DNA of 64,000 bases from contig JAPZTO010000002.1 of assembly GCA_027532775.1 (NCBI GenBank), positions 434,001-498,000 of the forward strand, in the 5' to 3' direction. Both the position numbers and the translations under genes were made by a program. This document shows, piece after piece, positions 43,783-52,477 of the stretch. The notes beneath the pieces are model-generated. The model worked only from the letters and a program-made list of their open reading frames with translations, did no database searches and was not told the origin of the DNA. Positions within the stretch are counted from its first letter, which is position 1. Each line of letters starts with the position of its first letter. Origin of the DNA: Beijerinckiaceae bacterium (GTDB taxonomy: Bacteria > Pseudomonadota > Alphaproteobacteria > Rhizobiales > Beijerinckiaceae).

Positions 43783-44666
43783 GCCAGAACGGACATGACA
43801 TTCCAGGGCTGAAAGCCCGCCTGAAAAGGCGGCCGATCCTGCTCGCCCCGGGCATCTATGATGCGCTCAGCGCCTCCATCGCCACCGATGCCGGGGCGGA
43901 AGCGCTGTATCTCTCCGGCGCGGCTATTGCCTATACGCGGCTCGGGCGGCCCGATATCGGCCTTGTCTCGATGAACGAGGTGGTCGAAACCATCGCGCTG
44001 ATCCGCGACCGGGTTCCGACGCCGCTGATCGTCGATGCCGATAACGGCTATGGCAATGCGCTGAACATGCAGCGGACGATGCGCCTCTTCGAACGGGCCG
44101 GCGCCAATGCCCTGCAGATCGAGGATCAGGCCTATCCGAAGCGCTGCGGCCATCTCGCCGACAAGACGCTGATCTCGCCATCCGACATGTCCGGCAAGTT
44201 GCGCGCGGCGGCCGATGCCCGCCATTCGGAGGAAACGCTCATCATCGCCCGCACCGATGCCATTGCGGTGGAAGGCTTTTCCGCCGCGATCGACCGGGCC
44301 TCGCTCTATGCCGAGAGCGGCGCCGATGCGCTGTTCGTCGAGGCGCCGGGCAGCGTCGAGGAACTCGCGCGCATCACAGAAGCGCTCAAAGGCACGTTGC
44401 CGCTGATGGCGAACATGGTCGAGGGCGGGCGCACGCCGCTCATTGCCGCGCAGGAACTGGAAGCCCTGGGCTTCGCGCTGGTGATCTTCCCCGGCGGCAT
44501 TGTCCGGGCCATCGCCCATGCGGCTCAGGCCTTCTATGCGAACCTGCTGCAGAACGGCACGACATCCGGCTTCCGCAACGCGATGTTCGATTTCGACGAA
44601 CTCAACACCGTGATCGGCACGCCCGAAATGCTGGCCCTGGGCAAGAGCTACGAAGGACAGCCATGA
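43779..44666 (+). CDS. Isocitrate lyase/PEP mutase superfamily lyase
   Basis: A 295-residue TIM-barrel enzyme of the PEP mutase/isocitrate lyase superfamily. The Mg2+ site is DADNGYGNA (Asp86, Asp88), followed by ALQIEDQAYPKRCGH with Glu115/Asp116 and the catalytic-loop Cys123. The KRCGH loop marks C-C lyases such as methylisocitrate and 2,3-dimethylmalate lyase rather than PEP mutases. It would cleave a 2-hydroxy-dicarboxylate, probably to pyruvate or glyoxylate plus a carboxylic acid. The LeuCD-like genes downstream suggest an alkylmalate substrate. It overlaps neighbours by four bases on both sides. Confidence 0.88.
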   Translation: MSQNGHDIPGLKARLKRRPILLAPGIYDALSASIATDAGAEALYLSGAAIAYTRLGRPDIGLVSMNEVVETIALIRDRVPTPLIVDADNGYGNALNMQRTMRLFERAGANALQIEDQAYPKRCGHLADKTLISPSDMSGKLRAAADARHSEETLIIARTDAIAVEGFSAAIDRASLYAESGADALFVEAPGSVEELARITEALKGTLPLMANMVEGGRTPLIAAQELEALGFALVIFPGGIVRAIAHAAQAFYANLLQNGTTSGFRNAMFDFDELNTVIGTPEMLALGKSYEGQP

Positions 44667-46402
44667 CCACGCTCGACCCCGTGACCTTCGCTGTCCTGAC
44701 CGGGCGGCTGGAGCAGATTGCCGACGAGATGGATGCCACGCTCTATCGCTCGGCCTTCAACCCGATCATCGCGGAAGCGCGCGATGCCTGCCACGGCCTT
44801 TACCATCGCGAGACGGGCGATACGCTGGTTCAGGGGCAGAATGGCCTGCCGATCTTTGTCGGTGCCATGGCCTTTGCCGTGAAGGCGGTGATCGACAAGG
44901 TCGCGCGGGATGGCGGGCTTGAGGAAGGCGATGTCTTCCTGTTCAACGACCCTTACGCCGGTGGCACGCATCTCAACGATTTCCGGCTGGTCAAGCCGCT
45001 GATGCGGCAGGGACGGATCTTCGCATGGCTCGCCTCGGTCGGGCATTGGCTCGATATCGGCGGTAATGTGCCCGGCGGCTACAACCCCAAGGCGGTGGAA
45101 AGCTTCCAGGAGGGTGTACTCATCCCGCCGGTCAAGCTCTTCCGCAAGGGCGTGCTGCAGCAGGATATCGTCGATATCCTGCAGGCGAACAGCCGCGTGC
45201 CGCGCTCGAACTGGGGCGATCTCAACGGCCAGCTCAATGCGCTCGATCTCGGCGAAAGGCGGTTCCAGGCGCTGATCGATGATTACGGCGATGCCGTCGT
45301 CGAAGCCGCACTGGAAGCCGCGTCGCAGCGGGCCGAACGGCTGATGCGCGACAACATCGCCGCGCTACCGGACGGCGTCTACACGTTCGAGGATTATCTC
45401 GACAATGACGGCATCACCGACGAGCGGCTGACCATCGCGCTCGACCTGACGATTGCCGGCGAGACGATGGTGCTGGATTTCTCGCGCTCGTCGCCGGCCT
45501 GCCGTGGACCTGTCAATATCGCGCGGTCAACGGCGGTCGCAGCCTGCTATGTCGCGCTGAAGCATGTCTTCACGGAAGTGCCGGCCAATGCCGGCTGCCT
45601 GAGGCCGATCACCTTCGAGATTTCGGACAAGAGCTTCCTTGGCGTTTCCGCGCCACGCCCGGTTGCGGGCTATACCGAGACGATCCTGCGGATGATCGGC
45701 GTGGTGTTCGGCGCCCTCGCCCAGGCCGATCCTGCCCGGGCCACGGCGGCGCCGTTCGGCACGATCAACGCCCTGTCCGTCGCCGGCCATCGCGCCAATG
45801 GTGATCGCTGGGTGATGTTTTCGTTCTTCGGCGGGGGGCTGGGCGGCAATCCGGAAACGGATGGGCTCAACCATTCCAACAACCCGATCTCGACCGCCAC
45901 GATGCCGCCAGCCGAGATCCTCGAAGCTTCCTATCCGGTGATGTTCACGGAATGGGGCCTCCGCCCGGACAGTGCCGGCGCGGGGCAGCATCGCGGCGGG
46001 ATGGGGGCGGTCTATGCGCTCGAGGTGCTCGCAGAGAGCGGCGCGGAAGTCGCCTTGCTTGGCGAACGCGGGCGCTATGCGCCGTTCGGCGTGGCCGGCG
46101 GCCAGCCCGGCGCGCTCAACCTCTTCCAGTGGCAGAGCGATAGCGGCCTGCAGACCCCGCCCATGGCCTCCAAGATCACCGGGGTGCGGATCGCCCCCGG
46201 GCAGGAAATCCGGCTGCAATCGCCCGGCGGCGGCGGCTGGGGCCCTCCGATGGCGCGCGATCCGGCAGCGGTTGCCCGCGATGTCCGGCTGGGCCTGCTG
46301 ACGGCCGAGGCGGCGCGGGATGTGTATGGCGTCGGCCTTGATGGCGGCGGCGGGGTCGATGCAGCGGCGACGGCCGCGCTGAGAAGCGGGGCGGCGCGAT
46401 GA
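44663..46402 (+). CDS. Hydantoinase B/oxoprolinase family protein (HyuB)
   Basis: A 579-residue HyuB-type subunit of ATP-dependent cyclic amide hydrolases (N-methylhydantoinase, 5-oxoprolinase) or the related acetone/acetophenone carboxylases. Landmarks are EARDACHGLYHRETGDTLVQGQNGLPIFVGAM, NDPYAGGTHLNDFRLVKP, DFSRSSPACRGPVNIARSTAVAACY, PVAGYTETILRMIGVVFGAL and the C-terminal GGGGWGPP. It overlaps the HyuA gene by four bases; the pair form the enzyme. Together they would open an imide- or lactam-type ring using ATP; the true substrate is unknown. Confidence 0.92.
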   Translation: MTTLDPVTFAVLTGRLEQIADEMDATLYRSAFNPIIAEARDACHGLYHRETGDTLVQGQNGLPIFVGAMAFAVKAVIDKVARDGGLEEGDVFLFNDPYAGGTHLNDFRLVKPLMRQGRIFAWLASVGHWLDIGGNVPGGYNPKAVESFQEGVLIPPVKLFRKGVLQQDIVDILQANSRVPRSNWGDLNGQLNALDLGERRFQALIDDYGDAVVEAALEAASQRAERLMRDNIAALPDGVYTFEDYLDNDGITDERLTIALDLTIAGETMVLDFSRSSPACRGPVNIARSTAVAACYVALKHVFTEVPANAGCLRPITFEISDKSFLGVSAPRPVAGYTETILRMIGVVFGALAQADPARATAAPFGTINALSVAGHRANGDRWVMFSFFGGGLGGNPETDGLNHSNNPISTATMPPAEILEASYPVMFTEWGLRPDSAGAGQHRGGMGAVYALEVLAESGAEVALLGERGRYAPFGVAGGQPGALNLFQWQSDSGLQTPPMASKITGVRIAPGQEIRLQSPGGGGWGPPMARDPAAVARDVRLGLLTAEAARDVYGVGLDGGGGVDAAATAALRSGAAR

Positions 46403-48462
46403 GCAGGGTGCGAAGTTCCATTGTCGGCGTGGATGTCGGCGGCACGTTCACCGACCTCGCCTATTTCGACGAGGCCAGCCGCAGCTTCCGTGTGGCGAAG
46501 GTTCCGTCGAACCGCGGCGACGAGGCGGTCGGCTTCATCGACGGGCTGCGCCAGCTCGACACGATCGAGGCTTTGGGCGCCATCGTCCATGGCACCACCG
46601 TGGGCACGAATGCCCTGCTGGAGCGCAAGGGCGCGCGGATCGGGCTGATCACCACGCGCGGCTTCCGCGACGTGCTGGAAATGCGCCGGCGCGACCGCCC
46701 GAAGACCTGGGGCCTCTGGGGCGATTTCGAACCGGTGGCGCCTCGCGACATGCGGCTCGATGTGGCCGAGCGCGTGCTGGCCGATGGCACGGTGCGGCAG
46801 GCGGTTTCTGCCGAGGAATGCCAGCAGGCCGCGCGGGCACTTCTGGCGGCCGGGGCCGAGGCCGTCGCCATTGTCTTCATCAACGCCTATGCCAATCCCG
46901 TCAACGAAAAGGCCGCCTACGCGGCGGTGAAGGCGGTCTGGCCGAATGACCATGTCGCGGCATCGCATCAGCTTTTGCCGGAGATCCGTGAATTCGAGCG
47001 CACCTCCACGCTCGCGCTCAATGCCTATCTCCAGCCGGTCGTGGCATCCTATCTGGCCAAGCTGGAAGACGCACTGGCGGCGGACGCGTTTGGCGGGTCC
47101 TTCCATATCGTCCAGTCCAATGGCGGGGTCATGTCCACCGCTGTTGCCCGGAAATTCCCGGTCCGCACCGCCTTGTCCGGCCCGGCGGCCGGCGTGATCG
47201 CGGCCGCGGCGATTGCGCGGGCGGCCGGGTTCCCGGATATTGTCACGGCGGATCTTGGCGGCACGTCTTTCGATGTCTCGCTCGTCGCCGGCGGCGAGGC
47301 GGCCCTTGCGGCACAGACGACAATCGATTTCGGCCTCATCGTCCGGACGCCGATGATCGAGATCACGACAATCGGCGCCGGGGGCGGGTCGATCGCCCAT
47401 GTCGACAAGGGCGGCTTGCTGGCTGTCGGGCCGGAAAGCGCCGGCTCGCGGCCGGGCCCTGTGGCCTACGCGCAGGGCAATACCCGCCCGACACTGACCG
47501 ATGCGAATATCGTGCTCGGGCGGATCAATGCCGAAAAGCCGATCGGCGGCAAGCTCAAGCGGCTGGATGTCGAGGCGGCACGCGCGGCGATCGGCACCAC
47601 GATCGGGGACAGGCTGGGCCTTTCCATCGAGGCGGCGGCCGAAGCGATTGTCCGCGTCGCCAATGCGAAGATGGCCGGGGCTATCCGCCTTGTTTCCATC
47701 GAGCGCGGCCATGATCCGACGAAATTCACCGCCGTGCCCTTCGGCGGCGGTGGCGCGTTGCATGTCGGGGCGTTGATCCACGAGGTCGGGCTTCGCTCGG
47801 CTCTGGTGCCGCGCTATCCCGGCATCACCTCGGCGCTCGGCTGTATCATCGCGGATATCCGCCATGACGAGGTCGCGACCGTCAATCTCATGCTTGACGG
47901 GCTGGATACCGGGGCGCTGAGCCGCCGGATGGTCGAAACCGGCGAGGCTGCCCGCTCGGTCGTGGCCGGCGCGTCGCTCTCTGTCACGCGGATCGACATC
48001 GCCTATGAACTCGATATGCATTATCTCGGGCAGACGCATACGGTTGCCGTGCCGCTGACCGCAACACTGAAGGACGGGCGGGTCGATCTCACCGAGGCCG
48101 ATGTGCGCGCCGCCTTCGAGGCCGCCTATTCCCGGGCCTTTTCGCGGCTACTTCCGGGGATTCCGGTGAAGATCGTCAATCTCCGCACGGCGGCGATCGG
48201 CCGTCGGCCCGAATTCGACCTTGCGGCTCTCGCGCCGTCCGGCACGACCACGCTCGAAGGCGCAAGAACGGGAACGCGGCCGGTCTGGTTCGCCGGCGGC
48301 TGGCACGAGACGGCGATTTATGCCCGGCTCGACCTGCCGGTCGGGGCGCGGATCGCCGGGCCGGCCATTCTCGAACAGCCGGATTCCACCATTGTCGTCG
48401 ATCCCGGCCTTGCGGCGCGGGTCGATGCCTTCGGCAATCTCATCGTGGAAAGGGACAGCTGA
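46399..48462 (+). CDS. Hydantoinase A/oxoprolinase family protein (HyuA)
   Basis: A 687-residue HyuA-type subunit with an actin/HSP70-like ATPase fold. It begins VGVDVGGTFTDLAYFDEASRSFRVAKVPS, then IVHGTTVGTNALLERKGARIGLITTRGFRDVLEMRRRDRP, SNGGVMST, ADLGGTSFDVSLVAGGE and GGGSIAHVDKGGLLAVGPESAGSRPGPVAYAQG. Partner of HyuB just upstream; ATP probably phosphorylates the substrate amide. Its last base overlaps the start of the isochorismatase-like gene. Confidence 0.93.
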   Translation: MSRVRSSIVGVDVGGTFTDLAYFDEASRSFRVAKVPSNRGDEAVGFIDGLRQLDTIEALGAIVHGTTVGTNALLERKGARIGLITTRGFRDVLEMRRRDRPKTWGLWGDFEPVAPRDMRLDVAERVLADGTVRQAVSAEECQQAARALLAAGAEAVAIVFINAYANPVNEKAAYAAVKAVWPNDHVAASHQLLPEIREFERTSTLALNAYLQPVVASYLAKLEDALAADAFGGSFHIVQSNGGVMSTAVARKFPVRTALSGPAAGVIAAAAIARAAGFPDIVTADLGGTSFDVSLVAGGEAALAAQTTIDFGLIVRTPMIEITTIGAGGGSIAHVDKGGLLAVGPESAGSRPGPVAYAQGNTRPTLTDANIVLGRINAEKPIGGKLKRLDVEAARAAIGTTIGDRLGLSIEAAAEAIVRVANAKMAGAIRLVSIERGHDPTKFTAVPFGGGGALHVGALIHEVGLRSALVPRYPGITSALGCIIADIRHDEVATVNLMLDGLDTGALSRRMVETGEAARSVVAGASLSVTRIDIAYELDMHYLGQTHTVAVPLTATLKDGRVDLTEADVRAAFEAAYSRAFSRLLPGIPVKIVNLRTAAIGRRPEFDLAALAPSGTTTLEGARTGTRPVWFAGGWHETAIYARLDLPVGARIAGPAILEQPDSTIVVDPGLAARVDAFGNLIVERDS

Positions 48463-49067
48463 TGGCTGCGCCGTTCGACATGGCCAAAGCCGGCCTGCTG
48501 CTGGTGGATCTGCAGAATGATTTTCTCGATCCGAAGGGCGCCTATGGCCGCGCCGGCCAGGGCGCGGCGGAAATCGCTGCCCTGCCCGGCCGGCTGGCGC
48601 CGCTGGCGGAGGCCTTTCGCCGCAAGGGCGCGCCGGTGCTGGCAACACATTTCACGCTGGTGCCGGGGCGTGGCGGCGAGCCGATCATCTCGCCGCATCT
48701 GAAGCAGCTCCGCCCCTTCCTCGCCAGGGGTGACTTCGCTCCCGGCAGTTGGGGGCAGCGCACGGTAGATGCATTGCAGCCGGTGGATATCGCGGTGGAG
48801 AAGGTGGCCTATTCGGCCTTCTATATGAGCCGTCTCGAATGGGTTTTGCGCAAGACCGGTATCAGCCAGCTCGTGGTCGCCGGCATTGTCACCAATGGTG
48901 GGGTGGCCTCGACCGTCCGCGAGGCGCATGTCCGCGATATTGACGTCGTTGTGCTCGAGGATGGCTGCGCGGCCTTCTCGCCGGACACGCACCGGACGGC
49001 CATCGATGCCTTGCGCCCGGTCGCTCGCATCGCCACCATTGCCGAGATGCTGGCGGAAATCGGATAA
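48462..49067 (+). CDS. Isochorismatase-fold hydrolase with Gly in place of the nucleophilic Cys
   Basis: A 201-residue isochorismatase-like alpha/beta protein. Asp16 (GLLLVDLQNDF) and Lys114 (EKVAYSAF) of the usual Asp-Lys-Cys triad are present, but the third position in AGIVTNGGVASTVREAH is Gly147, where cysteine hydrolases (nicotinamidase, maleamate amidase, N-carbamoylsarcosine amidase) have Cys. True isochorismatases such as EntB and PhzD also have Gly here, so the protein may hydrolyse a vinyl ether or other non-amide bond rather than form a thioester. It follows HyuA without a gap and precedes LeuC/LeuD-like genes. Confidence 0.85.
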   Translation: MAAPFDMAKAGLLLVDLQNDFLDPKGAYGRAGQGAAEIAALPGRLAPLAEAFRRKGAPVLATHFTLVPGRGGEPIISPHLKQLRPFLARGDFAPGSWGQRTVDALQPVDIAVEKVAYSAFYMSRLEWVLRKTGISQLVVAGIVTNGGVASTVREAHVRDIDVVVLEDGCAAFSPDTHRTAIDALRPVARIATIAEMLAEIG

Positions 49068-49076
49068 GGCGAGCCC

Positions 49077-50477
49077 ATGGGACAAGCCCGGACGCTTTTC
49101 GACAAGGTATGGGACAGCCATGTCATCGTCACGCGCGAGGATGGCGAGAGCCTGCTCTGGGTCGACCGGCATTTCGTGCATGAGGGCTCCCATCATGCCT
49201 TCCGGCAGGTCGAGGCGCGTGGCCTGCCCGTGGCCGAGCCCGGCCTGACCTTCGGCGTTGCCGATCATTATGTACCCACACGGAACCGGCCCGCCATCGA
49301 CAATCCGGAGATTGCCGGCATGGTCGAGAGGCTTTCCGGCAATGCGACGCGGCATGGGTTCCGGCTTTTCGGCCTCGAGGATCCCGATCAGGGCATCGTC
49401 CACGTTGTCGGGCCGGAACAGGGGCTGACCCTGCCGGGCCTGCTCGTTGTTTGCGGCGACAGCCACACCTCCACCCATGGGGCGCTGGGTGCCTATGCGT
49501 TCGGGATCGGCGCCTCGGAAGTGGCGCATGTGCTGATGACGCAGACGCTCTGGCAGCGGAAGCCGAAGCGCATGCGCATCCGGATAGACGGCAATCTCGC
49601 CCCGGGCCTGAGCGCGAAGGATCTCGCGCTGCATGTCATCCGCACGATCGGCGCAGACGGCGCGCGCGGCCATGCGGTGGAATATGCGGGAGAGGCGATA
49701 TCCGCCCTGTCGATGGAGGGGCGGCTCACCCTGTGCAACATGTCGATCGAGGCCGGCGCCCGCTGCGCCATGGTCGCGCCGGATGCCGTGACCTTCGCTT
49801 ATCTGCGCAGCCGGCCGCTTGCCCCGCAAGGCGAGGTATTCGAGCAGGCCTGTGTGGCATGGCAGGCGCTCGCCAGCGATCCGGATGCTGTATTCGACCG
49901 CGATATCGCCCTCGACGCCTCGGCCATCGCACCGCTTGTCACCTGGGGGGTGAGCCCCGAGGATGCCTTGCCGATCGATGCCCGCGTACCGGACCCTGCC
50001 GCCGAGGCTGACCCGGCCCGGGCCGGTTATCTCGAACAGGCGCTCGCCTATATGGGCCTCCGCGCCGGAATGCGGCTGGAGGATGTCACGGTCGACCGTG
50101 TCTTCATCGGGTCCTGCACCAATGCCCGGATCGAAGATCTCCGCGCAGCAGCGGCGATCCTTCAGGGCCGGAAGGCGGTCGTACCGGGGCTGGTTTCGCC
50201 CGGCTCCTCCCGCGTCAAGGTGCAGGCAGAGCGCGAGGGGCTCGACCGGGTCTTCCGCGAGGCCGGGCTCGAATGGGCGGATTCCGGCTGTTCCATGTGC
50301 GTCGGCATGAACGGCGATCTCGTTGCCCCTGGCGAACGCTGCGCCTCGACCACCAACCGGAATTTCCGCGGACGGCAGGGGAAAGATGCCCGGACGCATC
50401 TGATGTCGCCGGCCATGGTCGCCGCTGCCGCCGTGACCGGCCGGCTGACGGACCTGCGCAAGCTGGCAGGAGGTTGA
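49077..50477 (+). CDS. LeuC-like hydro-lyase large subunit (aconitase superfamily)
   Basis: A 466-residue large subunit of the isopropylmalate isomerase type, full length for bacterial LeuC. The Fe-S ligands are visible: Cys in FIGSCTNARIEDLRAAAAIL and the Cys pair in DSGCSMCVGMNGD. DSHTSTHGALGAYAFGIGASEVAHVL and GEDALP-like active-site segments follow the family pattern. In this operon it need not be leucine biosynthesis: LeuCD-like pairs also hydrate maleate, citraconate and dimethylmaleate. The small subunit follows three bases later. Confidence 0.9.
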   Translation: MGQARTLFDKVWDSHVIVTREDGESLLWVDRHFVHEGSHHAFRQVEARGLPVAEPGLTFGVADHYVPTRNRPAIDNPEIAGMVERLSGNATRHGFRLFGLEDPDQGIVHVVGPEQGLTLPGLLVVCGDSHTSTHGALGAYAFGIGASEVAHVLMTQTLWQRKPKRMRIRIDGNLAPGLSAKDLALHVIRTIGADGARGHAVEYAGEAISALSMEGRLTLCNMSIEAGARCAMVAPDAVTFAYLRSRPLAPQGEVFEQACVAWQALASDPDAVFDRDIALDASAIAPLVTWGVSPEDALPIDARVPDPAAEADPARAGYLEQALAYMGLRAGMRLEDVTVDRVFIGSCTNARIEDLRAAAAILQGRKAVVPGLVSPGSSRVKVQAEREGLDRVFREAGLEWADSGCSMCVGMNGDLVAPGERCASTTNRNFRGRQGKDARTHLMSPAMVAAAAVTGRLTDLRKLAGG

Positions 50478-50480
50478 TCC

Positions 50481-51089
50481 ATGGAACGTTTCATACGTCT
50501 TGATGCGCGCGCTTGCCCGCTTGGCCTCGCCAATGTCGATACGGACCAGCTCATCCCCGCCCGGTTCATGAGCCGGCCGCGCAGCGAGGGCTATGGCCGC
50601 TTCCTGCTGCATGATCTCCGCTTTGGCCCGGACGGGCAGAGTCTCGGCTTCGCGCTTGACGATGCCCGCCATGCCGGTACGGGGGTGATCGCAGCGCGAC
50701 GGAATTTCGGCACCGGCTCCTCGCGCGAGGCGGCGGTCTATGCGCTCTGGGATTACGGCATACGCTGCGTGATCGCTCCGTCCTTCGGCGATATCTTCGC
50801 GTCGAACGCCGTCAAGAACGGCCTCCTCCCGGCGCAGGTCAGCCCCGAGGATGCCGAAGCGATCCTGGCTTCGCTGGAAGCCGCCGAGGTTCCGCACCTC
50901 GTGGTCGATCTGGAAACCCTGCGGATCGAGGTTGGGGGGCGATCCTTCGCATTTGCCATTGATGCCGTCCGCCGGCTGCAATTGCTCAACGGCTGGGACG
51001 ACCTCGACCTGACGCGGCGGCATGCCGGCGAGATTGCAGCGTTCCGTACTCGCCGGCTCGCCGAGGCGCCCTGGCTGCTGCCGGGCTGA
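50481..51089 (+). CDS. LeuD-like hydro-lyase small subunit
   Basis: A 202-residue small subunit with the LeuD start LANVDTDQLIPARFMSRP (binding of the substrate carboxylates), GFALDDARHAGTGVIAARRNFGTGSSREAAVYALWDYGIRCVIAPSFGDIFASNAVKNGLLP (residues about 55-115) and the VDLETLRIEVGG segment. It pairs with the large subunit at 49077 to form a hydratase/isomerase. It is the last enzyme of the operon before the GPH permease. Confidence 0.9.
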   Translation: MERFIRLDARACPLGLANVDTDQLIPARFMSRPRSEGYGRFLLHDLRFGPDGQSLGFALDDARHAGTGVIAARRNFGTGSSREAAVYALWDYGIRCVIAPSFGDIFASNAVKNGLLPAQVSPEDAEAILASLEAAEVPHLVVDLETLRIEVGGRSFAFAIDAVRRLQLLNGWDDLDLTRRHAGEIAAFRTRRLAEAPWLLPG

Positions 51090-51141
51090 TCGGTTCGCCA
51101 CGCCGGCGCGTAAGCCGGGCAGGTCCTCACAGGAAATGCCG

Positions 51142-52473
51142 ATGCCCGCGCCCTCCCCGTTCGCCAGCGAACCCTCCGCCCTCCGGTTGCTGGCCTATGC
51201 GCTGCCGGCCTTCCCGCTCGCGATCCTGACTTTGCCGCTCTACGTCATCGTGCCGAAATTCTACGCCGAGGAGCTTGGCGCGCCATTGCAGGCGGTGGGA
51301 CTGGCGCTGCTGCTCGTGCGGGTCATCGATGCCTTTTCCGATCCGCTGGCCGGCCATTTCGCCGATGGCACGCGCTCGCGCTTTGGCCGCCGCCGGATCT
51401 GGGTGGCGCTGGCTGTCCTGCCTACGGCCATCGCGGGTTATCTTGTCTTCGCGCCGCCGGCCGATGCGGGCGCCGGCTATCTCTTCCTCTGGGGAACGGC
51501 GCTCTCTCTCGCCTGGACAGCGATGCTCGTGCCTTACAACGCGTGGGGCGCCGAACTCTCGTCCAGCTATGCCGGCCGGACGCGCGTGATGGCTTTCCGC
51601 GAAACGCTGGTGGTGCTCGGCACTTTCGCGGCAATTGCCCTGGCCGGCGCGCTGCAGAAGCCGGGCTCGCTGAGGCCGGTGCTGGATGCCTTCGCGCTGG
51701 TGCTTGTTATCCTGCTGCCGCTCGCCGCCCTGGCCTGCCTCGCCTCGGTTCCCGAGCCGGTCGACCGCTCCGCCCGCGTCCTGTCCTTCCGTGAAGGCCT
51801 GCCCTTTCTCAAGGCCAACCGGCCGTTCCAGCGGCTGTTGGTGGCGTTCTTCTTCAATGGCCTCGCCAACGGCCTGCCGGCAACCCTGTTCCTGTTCTAT
51901 GTCGGACGTGTGCTTGGTGCCGAGGCGGCGCAGGGCCCATTGCTGGTGCTCTATTTTCTCTGCGGAGTGATCGGCGTGCCGTTCTGGCTCTGGCTGTCGA
52001 AGCGTATCGGCAAGCACCGGAGCTGGTGCTACGCGATGATCCTTGCCTGTACCGGTTTCCTGCCGGCGGTTTTCCTGGACCAAGGCGCTGTCACGGCCTT
52101 CGCGTTTGTTTGTGTGGTTACCGGGCTCGCGCTCGGGGCGGATATGATCCTGCCCGGGGCCCAGCAGGCGGATGTCATCGATCTCGATACCGCCGAATCC
52201 GGCGCCCAGCGTTCCGGCCTCTATCTCGCCTTCTGGGGGCTGGCGACCAAGCTGGCGCTGGCGCTGGCGGTCGGGCTGGCCTTTCCGCTGCTCGGCTTCG
52301 CCGGGTTCGACGCGCAGGGCAAGGGCAGCACGGGGCTTGGCATGCTCGCCTTCCTTTATGCCGGGCTCCCGGTCCTGCTCAAGCTTGTGGCCATCGGGCT
52401 GATGTGGAACTTCCCGATCGATGCCGCCGCGCAGGACCGGGTCCGGGCGCGCATCGAGAGCCGGCTGGCCTGA
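51142..52473 (+). CDS. GPH/MFS-type membrane transporter
   Basis: A 443-residue polytopic protein with about twelve helices, of the GPH (glycoside-pentoside-hexuronide, MelB-like) branch of the major facilitator superfamily. It has VRVIDAFSDPLAGHFADGTRSRFGRRRIWVALAV after the second helix and QRSGLYLAFWGLATKLALALAVGLAFPLLGFAGFD in the C-terminal half. The start at 51142 is preferred over 51136 because AGGA at 51131 is better spaced. It lies 52 bases after the LeuD-like gene and may be co-transcribed, perhaps exporting or importing a pathway intermediate. It converges on the SbmA-like gene with a four-base gap. Confidence 0.82.
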   Translation: MPAPSPFASEPSALRLLAYALPAFPLAILTLPLYVIVPKFYAEELGAPLQAVGLALLLVRVIDAFSDPLAGHFADGTRSRFGRRRIWVALAVLPTAIAGYLVFAPPADAGAGYLFLWGTALSLAWTAMLVPYNAWGAELSSSYAGRTRVMAFRETLVVLGTFAAIALAGALQKPGSLRPVLDAFALVLVILLPLAALACLASVPEPVDRSARVLSFREGLPFLKANRPFQRLLVAFFFNGLANGLPATLFLFYVGRVLGAEAAQGPLLVLYFLCGVIGVPFWLWLSKRIGKHRSWCYAMILACTGFLPAVFLDQGAVTAFAFVCVVTGLALGADMILPGAQQADVIDLDTAESGAQRSGLYLAFWGLATKLALALAVGLAFPLLGFAGFDAQGKGSTGLGMLAFLYAGLPVLLKLVAIGLMWNFPIDAAAQDRVRARIESRLA

Positions 52474-52477
52474 TGGG

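Noticed and set aside
44663-49067. N-methylhydantoin (creatinine) pathway: HyuAB plus N-carbamoylsarcosine amidase
   Set aside because: The isochorismatase-fold protein lacks the required Cys and there is no creatinine deaminase or sarcosine oxidase gene in view.
49077-51089. LeuC/LeuD as the leucine biosynthesis enzymes
   Set aside because: Length and motifs allow it, but there is no leuA or leuB nearby and the genes sit at the end of a catabolic operon; I keep a neutral LeuCD-like name rather than the symbols leuC/leuD.
48318-51101. A 927-codon minus-strand open frame opposite the isochorismatase-like and LeuCD-like genes
   Set aside because: The plus-strand genes have clear family motifs across the whole span; the antisense frame has none and no ribosome site.
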